A DNA stretch of 50,096 nucleotides from an uncultured Ardenticatenia bacterium (GTDB lineage Bacteria > Chloroflexota > Anaerolineae > 4572-78 > NAK82): assembly GCA_937127125.1 (NCBI GenBank), contig CAKZLO010000010.1:1-50096 (forward strand). The letters are read 5' to 3'. Position numbers and translations under genes: made by a program. Below, piece after piece: positions 25,534-35,666 of the stretch (positions within the stretch are counted from its first letter, which is position 1; each line of letters begins with the position of its first letter). The notes below the pieces were generated by a model. That model was not told the origin of the DNA and ran no database searches. It worked only from the letters and a program-made list of their open reading frames with translations.

Positions 25534-26664
25534 TTAGAGGTTAGGGACCAAAGTCCGGTATACTTCCAGCGTCGCACGGGCAGCCAGTTCCCATGAGAAT
25601 TGGGTGGCATGGATCAGACCTCGCTGACGCATAGCATCGCGGAGCGCGTCATCCCGCCATACCTCCCCGATGGCCTCTGCCATTGCGCCGCTGTCATGGG
25701 GGTCGAAATAGTAGGCTGCTTCACCCCCCACTTCGGGCAAGCTGGAAGCATTGCTGCACACTACAGGTGTGCCGCATGCCATCGCTTCGAGAAGCGGTAG
25801 ACCAAAACCTTCGTAGAGGGAGGGCTCGACCAGCAATCTAGCGCCACTGTAAATGGCCGGCAGGTCTGTGTCACGCACGTGGCCGGTCAAAATCACCGTG
25901 TGGTGCAATCCTGACGTCTCCAATCTCCGGAAGAACTTTTTGTACAGCCACCCCTTGCTTCCGACAATTACCAGCCGTATGGTGGGATCACTGCGTTGCA
26001 GCACCTGCAAGGCATCTAACAATCGTTCGAGGTTCTTGCGCGGCTCGATGGTGCCCACACGCAGAATATAGTGTTCTGGCAGGCCATAACGGTTGCGCAC
26101 CGCTGCAATCTGTTCTGGCGAGGCCGGTTTGAAATGTGGAGCTGCTGCCTCATGAATGACTGTGATCTTGTTCTCCGGCACCCCATACAGGCGCATTAAA
26201 TCGCATTTCGTTGCTTCAGAAACAGTGATGATGGCGCCTGCGCGGCGACAGTAGAGGGGCATTGTAGCGTTGAGATACCAGAAATTGAGACGTTTGTGGT
26301 GTTCGGGGAAAAGATGGAAGATAAGGTCATGTACAGTGAGTACAGTTGGTATCCGCTGCAGTGGCAGCAGCAGGTGTTCCGTAGCATGGAACAGCTCGGC
26401 GTCTGGTAGTAGTGAGTCAAAACTGATGCTAAGCAAATGGCCCAGCCAGACCGCCATACGCCATGGTTTATAACCTGCACACACTCGCCGGCTTGGGAGC
26501 ACCTTTAAATTTGCTGGCAGGGGAGGCTCCTTCAGGGCCGAATTGTAGAAAAGGGCGCAGCGGGCGGGTTGCAACTCTGCCAGCGCACTGGCTAGGCTCT
26601 CGGCATAACGTCCCAGCCCTGCACGCGCGTTGACAGCGGCAGAGATATCAATGTAAATGCTCAT
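25534..26664 (-). CDS. GT4-type glycosyltransferase (Glycos_transf_1)
   Basis: This 376-residue GT-B glycosyltransferase opens with IDISAAVNARAGLGRYAESLA. In the C-terminal half it has LRVGTIEPRKNLERLLDA, VGSKGWLYKKF, HVRDTDLPAIYSGARLLVEPSLYEGFGLPLLEAMACG and SLPEVGGEAA. These are the usual nucleotide-sugar binding signature with the E-x7-E pair. It likely adds hexose to a lipid, polysaccharide or small acceptor in the cytoplasm. It is the last gene of the operon, 11 bases after selB. Confidence 0.88.
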   Translation of the reverse strand: MSIYIDISAAVNARAGLGRYAESLASALAELQPARCALFYNSALKEPPLPANLKVLPSRRVCAGYKPWRMAVWLGHLLSISFDSLLPDAELFHATEHLLLPLQRIPTVLTVHDLIFHLFPEHHKRLNFWYLNATMPLYCRRAGAIITVSEATKCDLMRLYGVPENKITVIHEAAAPHFKPASPEQIAAVRNRYGLPEHYILRVGTIEPRKNLERLLDALQVLQRSDPTIRLVIVGSKGWLYKKFFRRLETSGLHHTVILTGHVRDTDLPAIYSGARLLVEPSLYEGFGLPLLEAMACGTPVVCSNASSLPEVGGEAAYYFDPHDSGAMAEAIGEVWRDDALRDAMRQRGLIHATQFSWELAARATLEVYRTLVPNL

Positions 26665-26675
26665 TGATGGTACGC

Positions 26676-28589
26676 TCAGCGCAAGACCCTGTCGTCACCT
26701 ATGCGCCGTGTGATGTGCTGATCGTCCAGGTACTCCAAAAACGCCAATGCATACTTGCGACTGGTATTGAAAGCATCCCGCAGCATAGCCACGTTGACGC
26801 TGCCCCGATCAGCTATGGTTTGTTTTACCCATTCGAGCATCTCAGAGTAAGTCTCTGGCAGGATTAATACATCCGCACTCAGGCGTATTAGCTGGCCACT
26901 TTCCACTAATGCCTGGGTCACGAGCTCGCCTAATGCGGCGGTTACCTCTTTGTACGAAGGAGTAGTATACGGGTTGGCGCGGAACTCGCTGAACACATTG
27001 TCGATGGCTTTCTGCTGTTCGGGAGTAAACCGAACTTGATGGTCAGGATGACGCACCAAGGAATTGGCCTCCGCCAATGCGCCCTGACTAATGCCTCTTG
27101 CAAGTGCCTCGTTGAAGAGACGCGTCTCCAGCTTAAGACGACTCTTCAACATCTCGCGCGGGATACCTTGTCGCAAAGGGTTTTCGCGGTGGAAGCGGAG
27201 CACTTCCTCCGCAATACGGGCAAGAAGGGAGTTCCAACCGGCCGCGGATGTAATATATCGATTGGCCGCTATCAGTGTATCTGCATTCTCGCTTACCGTC
27301 TCGCCCGGCTGGAGCAGGAATATTCGTTCCTGCTTCAGCAGCTGTTCCAGCGCACGGGTAGCCGTTGCGGCAGGTATAGCACTACCCTCTATTACCTCGC
27401 GTGCCGGCAAAGGACCACGTCGATTCAATAGCTCCAGAATCAGGTCAGCGGGTGTTCCGCGTGCAAGTGTTTCTAAGCGCTGAATGACTTCAGGGCGAAA
27501 GCGACGGTGACGACGACGTGGTAAAGCGTCCACGATCACACCCCCGCCGATAGTTACAGAGGGGGAAAGCTGCCGGATAATGAAGCGATCACCCCTTACC
27601 AGTGGAATGGGTCGCGCCAAGCGCAATTGCACCCAACCACTTTCACCCGGTGCCAAGCTGTGCACACCCAACAATCTTACAAAAGCGGTGGTCTCTGCGG
27701 CACCGCTGAAGAACGCAACCTGTTGATTATGACGCAGTGCACTAGGAGCTGCACTCAGGTAGTGCAGCTGGGCATCTAGCAATTGAGTGGGTTCGAGCCA
27801 TCCGGGGGTGGTCAGTACATCGCCGCGCTCAATTTCTTCTGTACTGACACCAGTCAGGTTGACCGCCACGCGACTTCCCGGCTGTGCTATCTCGATTTTC
27901 TGCTTGTGGGTTTGTAGTCCGCGTACACGTACTTTGAGGTACTTTGGCAAAATTTGTACCTCCTGACCCAAGTGCAACGTTCCATCAATCAACGTGCCGG
28001 TCACCACAGTGCCAAAGCCGGCAACAGTGAACACACGGTCAATCGGCAAACGAGGTCTGCTGCAATCGGGTCGTGGCGGCACACGCGCTAGGACATCATC
28101 TAAAGTGCAGCGCAAAACTTCGAGACCCTCGCCTGTGACGGCCGAGACTGGCACTATAGGTGACCCTTCCAATACAGTGCCTTCCACAGCCTCCAGCACG
28201 TCAGCTTGGACGAGATCAATCCATTCTGGGCTTTCGGCCAAGTCAATCTTGGTGAGAGCGATAACACCAGCAGGTATCTGTAGCAGGTCTAGGATGGCCA
28301 AGTGTTCGCGTGTCTGTGGCATGACCCCTTCGTCTGCAGCGACTACCAGCATGGCAGCGTCGATACCGCCGACACCAGCCAGCATGTTCTTAATGAAGTC
28401 CTGATGTCCTGGAACGTCCACTATCCCAACCTGTTCGCCTGAAGGCAATGTCATCCAGGCGAAGCCCAGGTCTATGGTCATCTGGCGTTCCTTTTCCTCC
28501 TTCAAACGGTCCGGATCAATGCCAGTGAGCGCTTTGACCAGGGTGGATTTGCCGTGATCGACGTGGCCGGCAGTGCCGAGGACGCGCAA
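26676..28589 (-). CDS. selB: Selenocysteine-specific elongation factor SelB
   Basis: This 637-residue GTPase has P-loop [12 protein letters not shown], switch-2 DVPGHQDFI and TKID. EF-Tu-like domains II and III follow, then a C-terminal ~260-residue winged-helix region that in SelB binds SECIS RNA. TTG 28589 was chosen: GAGGAG lies 5 bases upstream and the product then starts [14 protein letters not shown], as expected; a longer start at 28634 would overlap the previous gene by 43 bases. The gene implies selenocysteine use in this genome, but no selA, selD or tRNA-Sec lies in the window, and no gene here shows an in-frame UGA. It begins two bases after the coiled-coil gene. Confidence 0.9.
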   Translation of the reverse strand: MRVLGTAGHVDHGKSTLVKALTGIDPDRLKEEKERQMTIDLGFAWMTLPSGEQVGIVDVPGHQDFIKNMLAGVGGIDAAMLVVAADEGVMPQTREHLAILDLLQIPAGVIALTKIDLAESPEWIDLVQADVLEAVEGTVLEGSPIVPVSAVTGEGLEVLRCTLDDVLARVPPRPDCSRPRLPIDRVFTVAGFGTVVTGTLIDGTLHLGQEVQILPKYLKVRVRGLQTHKQKIEIAQPGSRVAVNLTGVSTEEIERGDVLTTPGWLEPTQLLDAQLHYLSAAPSALRHNQQVAFFSGAAETTAFVRLLGVHSLAPGESGWVQLRLARPIPLVRGDRFIIRQLSPSVTIGGGVIVDALPRRRHRRFRPEVIQRLETLARGTPADLILELLNRRGPLPAREVIEGSAIPAATATRALEQLLKQERIFLLQPGETVSENADTLIAANRYITSAAGWNSLLARIAEEVLRFHRENPLRQGIPREMLKSRLKLETRLFNEALARGISQGALAEANSLVRHPDHQVRFTPEQQKAIDNVFSEFRANPYTTPSYKEVTAALGELVTQALVESGQLIRLSADVLILPETYSEMLEWVKQTIADRGSVNVAMLRDAFNTSRKYALAFLEYLDDQHITRRIGDDRVLR

Positions 28590-28591
28590 GG

Positions 28592-29758
28592 CTACTCCTC
28601 TTTCTCCATCATCTGTTCGAACCGAGTTTGCCACTCTTGGGCAGCTATTGTGCGCATCTGAGCGTCCTCTTCAGCGATCTGGATCAGGAGCTGGGTACGT
28701 TTTTCAAGTGTGCCCAAGCGCCCGCTTATAACAGTTATCTGGTCACTCAGCGTCGCCAATGCGCGATCGTAGTCGGCCCACTGGCGATCCCACTCGGAGA
28801 TGTGTTGCTGCCAACGTTGCTCCTGTTGTGTTTGCCACTCCTCTAACTGGGTTTTCTGGCGATTTTGGGAGAGACGTAGCAATTCAGCGGTCTCTTGTTG
28901 ATCGCGTGCGATTTGCTCCTGAAACGCTTGTAATCCTTCAGTTGCCTTCTTAACAACTTGCTGATATTCGGCATATTGCTCAATACGCCGCTCGAAGTTG
29001 TCCATGCGCTGGCGGTAGGCGTCGATTTCCTCGGTCCATAGTTTAATCTGACGGTCAACTTGAGCTTCGAGGAATTGGTGCTTCTCGAGTTCTCTCCCTT
29101 GGTTCTGGCGCAGCTCGTCCAGCTGGCTGCGCAGCTCCATCAAGCGCGGTGAGAGCTGCTCCAAATACTGGAGGCGTGGCAGCAGTACGTCCACGCGCCT
29201 GCCTACCTCGGCGATTTGGGCCTGCAAATCGGCAATGCGGCGCGCATCCTGGCGACGCTGCTCTTCGACAAAACTGGCGGTGCGTGTCCATTCCTCCCGT
29301 TGCCTGGCCAGGTTTTCCACTGCCATTTGGAGCTTGGCGAGCTCACCGCTCATGCGCTGCATGTCCACGCGACGGGCGGCCATTTCTTCGTCATATTTTC
29401 GATATCTCTCAATCTCCTTGCGAAAATCATTGACAGCGTTCATGAGCGTGGCAATCTCAGCCTGACGGGCTCGATCACCCTCCTGAAGTGCTTTCTGTCG
29501 CTGCGCCTCCCCTCGTTCCAACATAGCGTTGACCTGTTCTTTGAAGCGCTCGAAGTATCCCTCGAGCAGAGTCAGGCGTTCCAGCTGAGCACTTAGGACG
29601 CTGAACTGAGCTTCCAGTGCTGCAATACGTTGTTCCGTTTCCTCCCGTCCTCCGGTCAACCGTTCTACGTGTTGACGCAGCTGCTCGAGCACACGACGAT
29701 CTTGTTGATGTGCCTGGTCGAGCCAGTTGACCATTTGAGACAACTGGCTTTGTTCCAT
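28592..29758 (-). CDS. Long coiled-coil protein of unknown function
   Basis: This 388-residue protein is nearly continuous heptad-repeat coiled coil, rich in Glu, Gln, Arg and Ala, without signal peptide or membrane segment. No catalytic motif can be seen. It has a very good ribosome site (AAGGAGG, 8 bases before ATG 29758). It lies between an ATPase/beta-propeller membrane protein and selB in the same transcript, with gaps of 37 and 2 bases. A structural or scaffold role is possible. I do not recognise the family. Confidence 0.75.
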   Translation of the reverse strand: MEQSQLSQMVNWLDQAHQQDRRVLEQLRQHVERLTGGREETEQRIAALEAQFSVLSAQLERLTLLEGYFERFKEQVNAMLERGEAQRQKALQEGDRARQAEIATLMNAVNDFRKEIERYRKYDEEMAARRVDMQRMSGELAKLQMAVENLARQREEWTRTASFVEEQRRQDARRIADLQAQIAEVGRRVDVLLPRLQYLEQLSPRLMELRSQLDELRQNQGRELEKHQFLEAQVDRQIKLWTEEIDAYRQRMDNFERRIEQYAEYQQVVKKATEGLQAFQEQIARDQQETAELLRLSQNRQKTQLEEWQTQQEQRWQQHISEWDRQWADYDRALATLSDQITVISGRLGTLEKRTQLLIQIAEEDAQMRTIAAQEWQTRFEQMMEKEE

Positions 29759-29795
29759 TTGTGATGCCTCCTTAGTGTTTCTTCAGAGGATTCCA

Positions 29796-32108
29796 TCAAG
29801 GACGCCAGAACGGCTCCTGCTCGTCCACGTCAGGTGTGTTGGTCAGATTGACCACGTTCTGCCCATCGACCGACATTACAAAAATGTCCCAATTGCCAGC
29901 ACGATTTGAGTAAAACATAATCTGTCTGCCGTCGGGCGACCACACTGGGCCGTGGTCCGCCGCGCCCGGAAAATTGCTTACGTTGCGTTGGTTTGATCCA
30001 TCGGCATTCATTACATAGATTTCTGTGTTTCCGTCGCGGTTGCTTTCGAACGCGATGCGTCGACCATCTGGAGAGTACACTGGTGAAAGATCGTTGCCCT
30101 CGGCAGACGTCAGCCGACGTTCTTGCTCCGGCTTAGCACCTTGTCCATCTGAACCTGGCGCCGGCATTACATAGATATCCCAATTGTTCTCACGCTTGGC
30201 TGAATAGGCCATGGCTTTATAATCCGGAGACCACACCGGTGATAAACGGTTGACACCATCACTGGTAATCGGATACGTTGCCGTTCCATCTGCGCGTGCG
30301 ACAAAGACTTGCCAGTAACCGGCACGGTTGGAAGAAAACGCGATCTGAGTGCTATCCGGAGACCACGCAATTGTCCAATCGTTCGATGGATGGCGGGTAA
30401 TGTTGATTGCTCGTGTTTCATATTGCTCGGGTGAGAGACGATTGGCCTCGATGCCAGCTGTCCCCAGCACATCTGGTGCTGGCATCACCATAATCTCCCG
30501 ATTTTCGCCGCGTTTGGATACATAGGCGACCCAACGCCCATCTGGTGACCAAATGGGCGTGATATCTTCGTTGTTGGTAAATGTCAGTCGCTGGCGTTCG
30601 GATCCATCCACGTTCATCACAAAGATCTGCCAATTGGGGAGATCGCCGACCCCACCCACGTTACGTGCGCGAAACACGATCGAAGGCATTGTGCGCGTGA
30701 TAATGATAGGGCTGGTTGGGGTCGGTGTCGGTGGAATCGGTGTCGGAGTGGGCGTCGCGACAGGTGAGACCGCATCCACCAGTAACGGTGAGACGGTTGG
30801 CGTACTAGACGACTCAAACAGGTCCACCTGCCAAATCCCGGCGAAAATCAGACCCCACAGCAGAAGTCCCAGCAACGCTGTGGTTCCCAGCCCGGCAATG
30901 ATCCAATGCCCAATGGTCGATCTAGGCGATATTTCATCATCGGGTTGCTCGGAGGGCGTTTCAGCTACTGTCATCGGAACATTGAGACTTTCCCAATCAA
31001 TGCCGTCTAGCACCCTCTCTAGCGTGAAATGGCGTTCTAGCCAGTAGCTGAACAGTTTCACCCTAAAGCGGTAGCTAACTGCCCCCATGCGCATCAAAAC
31101 ACCACGCGCAGCCAGCTGGTCAAGAGCTTTCAATATTGGCTGCGCTGGTATCTCACTGTCGAACCGTTGAAGGTGGGTGATTACTTCTTGGTGTGTCGTC
31201 AGGCCGTGAGTGCCTTTGATACGACTCATTGCTACCAACACAGCGCGCTCTACTGCTCCTGATTGTTCCCAGATCGCCTTGAAGTGCTGCTCGGGCTGGT
31301 GCAACATCTCCTCCAACACAGCATCCACATCGCTTTGGTTGAGATTGCCATCGCGCGCACAGCGCTCAAACAGGGCATAGCAGAAACGCTGTAAATAGTA
31401 AGGATGGTTGGAGGCAAGATCAGCAATGCGTCTCACTGCACCTGGATCAAAACGGATGAGAATTTGCGCTGGTCTTGTGACAAGCTGCTGGGCATCTTCG
31501 TTGCTCAACGGCCCCAGATGGAGCACTTCGGCACTATGCAACAGCGGGTAGCTAAGACACTCGAAGGTGGGCTCAGACATAGTCAGGAACAGACGTAGAG
31601 AGGGGACTGTGCCCAACAGACTGGAGAGTGCTTCTAACACTCGCAAACGCGCCGTCTCGTCCTGCTGCCCTGCCCAAAGCAGATGCACATCGTCCAGGAT
31701 CAACAGTACAGGGCGGACTTCCCCGGGGGCGGACAAACTACACAGTTGAGCACGTAAGCGCTCCAGTGAGTCCTCGTCTGTTTGGTTGGGGAGAGGGACG
31801 TACTGACCTCCTGCCTGGCTCGCAACTGCTTTTGCCAGTTCATTCCAAGCCTCTGAGATCATGCATCCTTGATAGGGCTTGCATTCAAACAAGACACAGT
31901 GTTGTATCTCAGTGGGAAGTTCTGAGCGAAGAGCCAACGCTAGGGAGGACTTACCGATAAGATCAGCCCCGTAGACGATAAACAGTCGCCTTCCTGCGGC
32001 GAGTTGTTGCCCAATCCACAAGAGGGTATCATCGCGACCATACAGCATCGCCCGATCCTGTACTGGTCGCGTCGGGTCATATGGATTCGCAAACTCCCTC
32101 AAACCCAT
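29796..32108 (-). CDS. Membrane-anchored ATPase fused to TolB-like beta-propeller
   Basis: This 770-residue protein combines three parts. First, an NTPase of the AAA/STAND kind (about 20-380) with Walker A GADLIGKS (47-54), Walker B PVLLILDDVH and a winged-helix-like end. Second, a single membrane segment (about 400-424) followed by a Pro-Thr repeat linker (TPTPTPIPPTPTPT). Third, at least five PD40/TolB-like repeats (WSPDGRWVAYVS, WSPDSTQIAFSS, WSPDYKAMAYSA, YSPDGRRIAFES, WSPDGRQIMFYS). The ATPase should be cytoplasmic and the propeller extracytoplasmic, a possible transmembrane signal device. ATG 32108 is preceded by GAGGTG at short spacing. Function unknown. Confidence 0.85.
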   Translation of the reverse strand: MGLREFANPYDPTRPVQDRAMLYGRDDTLLWIGQQLAAGRRLFIVYGADLIGKSSLALALRSELPTEIQHCVLFECKPYQGCMISEAWNELAKAVASQAGGQYVPLPNQTDEDSLERLRAQLCSLSAPGEVRPVLLILDDVHLLWAGQQDETARLRVLEALSSLLGTVPSLRLFLTMSEPTFECLSYPLLHSAEVLHLGPLSNEDAQQLVTRPAQILIRFDPGAVRRIADLASNHPYYLQRFCYALFERCARDGNLNQSDVDAVLEEMLHQPEQHFKAIWEQSGAVERAVLVAMSRIKGTHGLTTHQEVITHLQRFDSEIPAQPILKALDQLAARGVLMRMGAVSYRFRVKLFSYWLERHFTLERVLDGIDWESLNVPMTVAETPSEQPDDEISPRSTIGHWIIAGLGTTALLGLLLWGLIFAGIWQVDLFESSSTPTVSPLLVDAVSPVATPTPTPIPPTPTPTSPIIITRTMPSIVFRARNVGGVGDLPNWQIFVMNVDGSERQRLTFTNNEDITPIWSPDGRWVAYVSKRGENREIMVMPAPDVLGTAGIEANRLSPEQYETRAINITRHPSNDWTIAWSPDSTQIAFSSNRAGYWQVFVARADGTATYPITSDGVNRLSPVWSPDYKAMAYSAKRENNWDIYVMPAPGSDGQGAKPEQERRLTSAEGNDLSPVYSPDGRRIAFESNRDGNTEIYVMNADGSNQRNVSNFPGAADHGPVWSPDGRQIMFYSNRAGNWDIFVMSVDGQNVVNLTNTPDVDEQEPFWRP

Positions 32109-32142
32109 CACCTCAAATCTTCAGTGGGTGGTGTAAGCAATC

Positions 32143-32166
32143 CCTGAACGCTCCCCTTTGTTCAGG
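32143..32166. other. Hairpin between ileS and the ATPase gene
   Basis: CCTGAAC (32143-32149) pairs with GTTCAGG (32160-32166), with a 10-base loop. It lies about 70 bases after the ileS stop on the minus strand and may terminate that transcript. The T-run (GGTTTTC) is on the plus strand side, so the direction is unclear. Confidence 0.35.
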
Positions 32167-32233
32167 TTTTCTGGATGTGTGCTGCCTAGGACACCCTGTT
32201 GTCAGGATTTTCATTATATCATCTATTATTTTG

Positions 32234-35200
32234 CTAGCGACGATGTAATCCTAGCGTGATGGGCATCCCTTCAATTGCGTGTTGTTGCACAAAGGCCTCG
32301 TGCGGTGGCTGGCCTGGTATCAGAGACACTGTAAGGGTCTCCGCTTTGATATAGTCTGCCCACTCGTGCACCACTTTCGCCAGCTCGCCATCCGCTATGA
32401 AGTACGTGGTGATACGATCTTCAATGTTGAAGCCGGCGTCTTTGCGCTGTGTTTGGATGCGTCGTACAATCTCGCGGGCCAGCCCTTCAGCACGCAGCTC
32501 AGCGGTGATGACTGTGTCGACTGCTACGGTGATCCCTTTCTCTGCTGCCACGGATAATCCAGCTGCTGGCTGCGTCTGCACAATGATCTCCTCTGGTGAC
32601 AACTGTACCGTTTCGCCGTCAACCACCAAGGATATTGGAAAACCATTCCTCACCTGCTGCACGATCTCTTTAGTGTTTGCTGCCATCAATGCAGCGCGAA
32701 CTTTGGGGAAAACGGCGCCAAAGCGTGGTCCAAGCAGCTTATTGTCTGGCAACACCTGATAGCGAACCAGTGTGCTTTCGTCCGAGACGATCTCCAAGGA
32801 TTTCACATTTAGTTCATCTACGATGATCGCTCTCATTGCGTCGTCCATCATGGACGCCATACTGGCGTCGCTCAGATACACCAGTGCTTTCTGGAGTGGC
32901 TGACGCACTTTGATGTTAGCGCTTCCGCGCGCGCCCAGGCCAAGGCTGGCAACGCGACGTGCCAGCTCCATGCGCTTGAGAAGATGCTCATCCACTGCTG
33001 CTACATCAGCTAATGGCCAGGACGTATGATGTACACTGTTATAAGCTTGGGGATGCACTTCACGCACCAAGTTTTGGTACATTGCCTCAGTTACAAATGG
33101 AGTGAAGGGGGCAAGCAGTCTGACAAGTCGCACCAGCACGTAGTACAGCGTTGCATATGCATCTTTCTTGTCGGCATCGTGTTCGCTCTTCCAGAAACGT
33201 CGCCGGCTCCTGCGCACATACCAATTTGTCAGATCGTCCAGAAACTCTTCGATTAAGACAGTGGCGGTATAAGCATCAGAGTTCTCCAGAGCTTCTGTAC
33301 AGCGTCCTACGATCTGGTTAATGCGGGCAAGAATCCAGCGGTCGAGCAGAGTCTCTGTTTGCGGCAGAGCTCCCTCGGGCTGAGCTGGGTCAAATCCATC
33401 TGTTGCGGGCTCCCATTGGTCCAGCCGTGCGTAGGTGACAAGGAAATTGTACGCGTTCCATAGTGGTATCAAGAAACGGCGACGTGTTTCATCGGCGCGC
33501 CGGTAACCGAACAGCAGGTTTTGATCCGGTTTTTGGGAACAATAGAGCCAGCGCATGACATCCACACCCATTTTGTCCGCTGCATCGTTGAACTCGATGG
33601 CGTTTCCCCAGCTCTTGTGCATAGGGCGTCCATCTTCGGCCAATAGCGTGGCGTACCCGAAGTTTTGCAGGAAGGGCGGGCTGTTCTCAAGCACGGTTGC
33701 CATAGCCAACAGACTGTAAAACCAGTTACGGAACTGACCGGGAAATGACTCGCTGATCCAATGTGCCGGGTACCACTTGCGCCAGTATTCCCGATCTGAT
33801 CGGTAGCGCAAAGTGCTGAAGCTCACGATGCCGGCATCGAGCCACGGATTACCTACATCTGGAATGCGGCTCATCAGCTCCTGACAACGCGGGCAGCGAA
33901 TCTTCACTGCGTCAATGTAGGGACGATGGGGTGTATGTCCAGCGAATTCTTCCCACCCTGCTGCCGCTCGTGCCTCGAGCTCGAATTCGTCACCGATCAC
34001 CTCGTAATGGCCGCACTGAGGGCAGCTCCAGAACGGAAGTGCAAGTCCCCAGTAACGTTTCTTGCTGATCATCCAGTCGTGCATGTTGTACAGCCAGTCC
34101 ATTTCCCGCGCGTAGCCAAACTCTGGGATCCAGCGGATCTGGCTGACAATATCCATAATTTGATAGCGCAGGCTTCTCTCCTTCTCCTCTTTAGAGAGTG
34201 CCTCCCGCGGTTTGTCGTAGACCGGGCCCATGCTGATGAACCACTCATCCACCAAGCGGAAAACCAGCTCAGTTTTGCAGCGCCAACAAACCGGGTAACG
34301 GTGGACATAAGAAGAGACATCGTAAAGGATGCCTTTGTGCCTCAGGTGCTCGAAGATCATTTCACGTACTTCGGTGACGTGCTTGCCGCTTAGCCAATCG
34401 AAGTGGGCCGTAAAATAGCCCTCCTCGTCCAACGGTGCGATCATTGGCAGGCGGTGTTGCTTGGCCAGCTGGAAGTCCTCGGCACCACAGCCTGGCGCTA
34501 TGTGTACGACACCTGTGCCCTCTGTTTCACCTACTTCATCCCACAGAATGACACGATGGGCGTCGCAAGCGCTTTCCTTGATATCGCGGATCAGCTCCTC
34601 CTGTTCTGGATATCCTCCCGGCATCCGGGCTGCTTCCAGTTCATCGAAAGGACCCTCATATGTCCAACCTTCCAGCGCCGATCCAGGCATCTCGGCCAGA
34701 ATCTCGTAGGGTCCTTTTAGCATATGGAGCGTGCCCTTTGAGAGATAGAGGATCTCCCCATTGTGGCGTAACTTTACATAAGTCAAAGCCGGACCCACAG
34801 CTGCTGCTACATTGCTCGTAAGGGTCCAGGGCGTGGTAGTCCACACCAACAGCGACTCTCCTGGTCGGTTGCGCAATGGGAAACGTAGAGTCACACCAGG
34901 GTGGGTCATTTCTACATAACCATCGGTTACGATTTCGTGCTGACTGATGCCTGTGGCACAACGCGGGCACCATGGCATCACGTCGGCACCACGGTAAAGC
35001 CAACCCTTTTGCCAACATTTCTTCAGGAAGGTCCAGATCATGTGATTGTTCTCGTCGGAGAACGTGAAGTAGCTGCCGCCCAGTTCTGGCATTCCGAGCC
35101 GAGCTACAATCTGTTCCACCGTGTCGGTGACTGGGCCTAGCGGACCCTGGACTGTGATAACACGCGATGGATCTTCGACGATTAGGTCTGCCAGCCAGCG

Positions 35201-35653
35201 CAGCTGATCTGGATCATTCCAATCCATCCAATAGCCTAGGCGAATAGATTGTTCCGTCTGGACTGCAGCATATCGGAGCACACGTTCTTTACACTTTCGC
35301 ACAAAACGATCGAGACCATATGCCTCAATGTCGCGCTTCGATTTGAACCCGAGCTCCTTTTCGACTTCTACTTCGACCCACAGACCCTGACAATCGAAGC
35401 CATTCTGATAGCGCAGCTCACGCCCGCGCATGGTCCAGAAACGATTGAATAGATCTTTGTAGGTGCGTCCCCAGCCATGATGAACACCCATCGGGTTGTT
35501 GGCTGTGATGGGCCCGTCGATGAAGGACCAGGTCGGCTGCCCGCGATGCAGCTCCCGCATCGCCTCGAAAGCATGTGTCTCTTTCCAAAATCGGAGTATC
35601 TCATACTCTTGAGCGATGAAATCTACGTTGGCAGGAACTTCCCGAAAAGTCAT
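32234..35653 (-). CDS. ileS: Isoleucyl-tRNA synthetase with GVHH in place of HxGH
   Basis: This 1139-residue class-I synthetase has the Rossmann catalytic core, a CP1 editing domain, a tRNA-binding C-terminal region and family landmarks such as NGFDCQGLWVEVEVEKELGF. Aligned with Thermus IleRS (GLPHVGH), the HIGH motif here reads GVHH (residues 56-59). The first and third positions are exchanged. The KMSKS loop is also altered to PMHKS (GRPMHKSWGN). Such swapped-motif IleRS have been reported in a subset of type-2 enzymes and linked to very high mupirocin resistance. It charges tRNA-Ile in the cytoplasm. It starts 13 bases after the alanyl-tRNA editing gene, forming a tRNA quality-control pair. 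Confidence 0.92.
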   Translation of the reverse strand: MTFREVPANVDFIAQEYEILRFWKETHAFEAMRELHRGQPTWSFIDGPITANNPMGVHHGWGRTYKDLFNRFWTMRGRELRYQNGFDCQGLWVEVEVEKELGFKSKRDIEAYGLDRFVRKCKERVLRYAAVQTEQSIRLGYWMDWNDPDQLRWLADLIVEDPSRVITVQGPLGPVTDTVEQIVARLGMPELGGSYFTFSDENNHMIWTFLKKCWQKGWLYRGADVMPWCPRCATGISQHEIVTDGYVEMTHPGVTLRFPLRNRPGESLLVWTTTPWTLTSNVAAAVGPALTYVKLRHNGEILYLSKGTLHMLKGPYEILAEMPGSALEGWTYEGPFDELEAARMPGGYPEQEELIRDIKESACDAHRVILWDEVGETEGTGVVHIAPGCGAEDFQLAKQHRLPMIAPLDEEGYFTAHFDWLSGKHVTEVREMIFEHLRHKGILYDVSSYVHRYPVCWRCKTELVFRLVDEWFISMGPVYDKPREALSKEEKERSLRYQIMDIVSQIRWIPEFGYAREMDWLYNMHDWMISKKRYWGLALPFWSCPQCGHYEVIGDEFELEARAAAGWEEFAGHTPHRPYIDAVKIRCPRCQELMSRIPDVGNPWLDAGIVSFSTLRYRSDREYWRKWYPAHWISESFPGQFRNWFYSLLAMATVLENSPPFLQNFGYATLLAEDGRPMHKSWGNAIEFNDAADKMGVDVMRWLYCSQKPDQNLLFGYRRADETRRRFLIPLWNAYNFLVTYARLDQWEPATDGFDPAQPEGALPQTETLLDRWILARINQIVGRCTEALENSDAYTATVLIEEFLDDLTNWYVRRSRRRFWKSEHDADKKDAYATLYYVLVRLVRLLAPFTPFVTEAMYQNLVREVHPQAYNSVHHTSWPLADVAAVDEHLLKRMELARRVASLGLGARGSANIKVRQPLQKALVYLSDASMASMMDDAMRAIIVDELNVKSLEIVSDESTLVRYQVLPDNKLLGPRFGAVFPKVRAALMAANTKEIVQQVRNGFPISLVVDGETVQLSPEEIIVQTQPAAGLSVAAEKGITVAVDTVITAELRAEGLAREIVRRIQTQRKDAGFNIEDRITTYFIADGELAKVVHEWADYIKAETLTVSLIPGQPPHEAFVQQHAIEGMPITLGLHRR

Positions 35654-35666
35654 ATGATAAATGTCC

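Noticed and set aside
26676-28589. Search for SECIS elements or in-frame UGA codons because of SelB
   Set aside because: No gene in the window shows an interrupted catalytic motif with UGA, so no selenoprotein is claimed.
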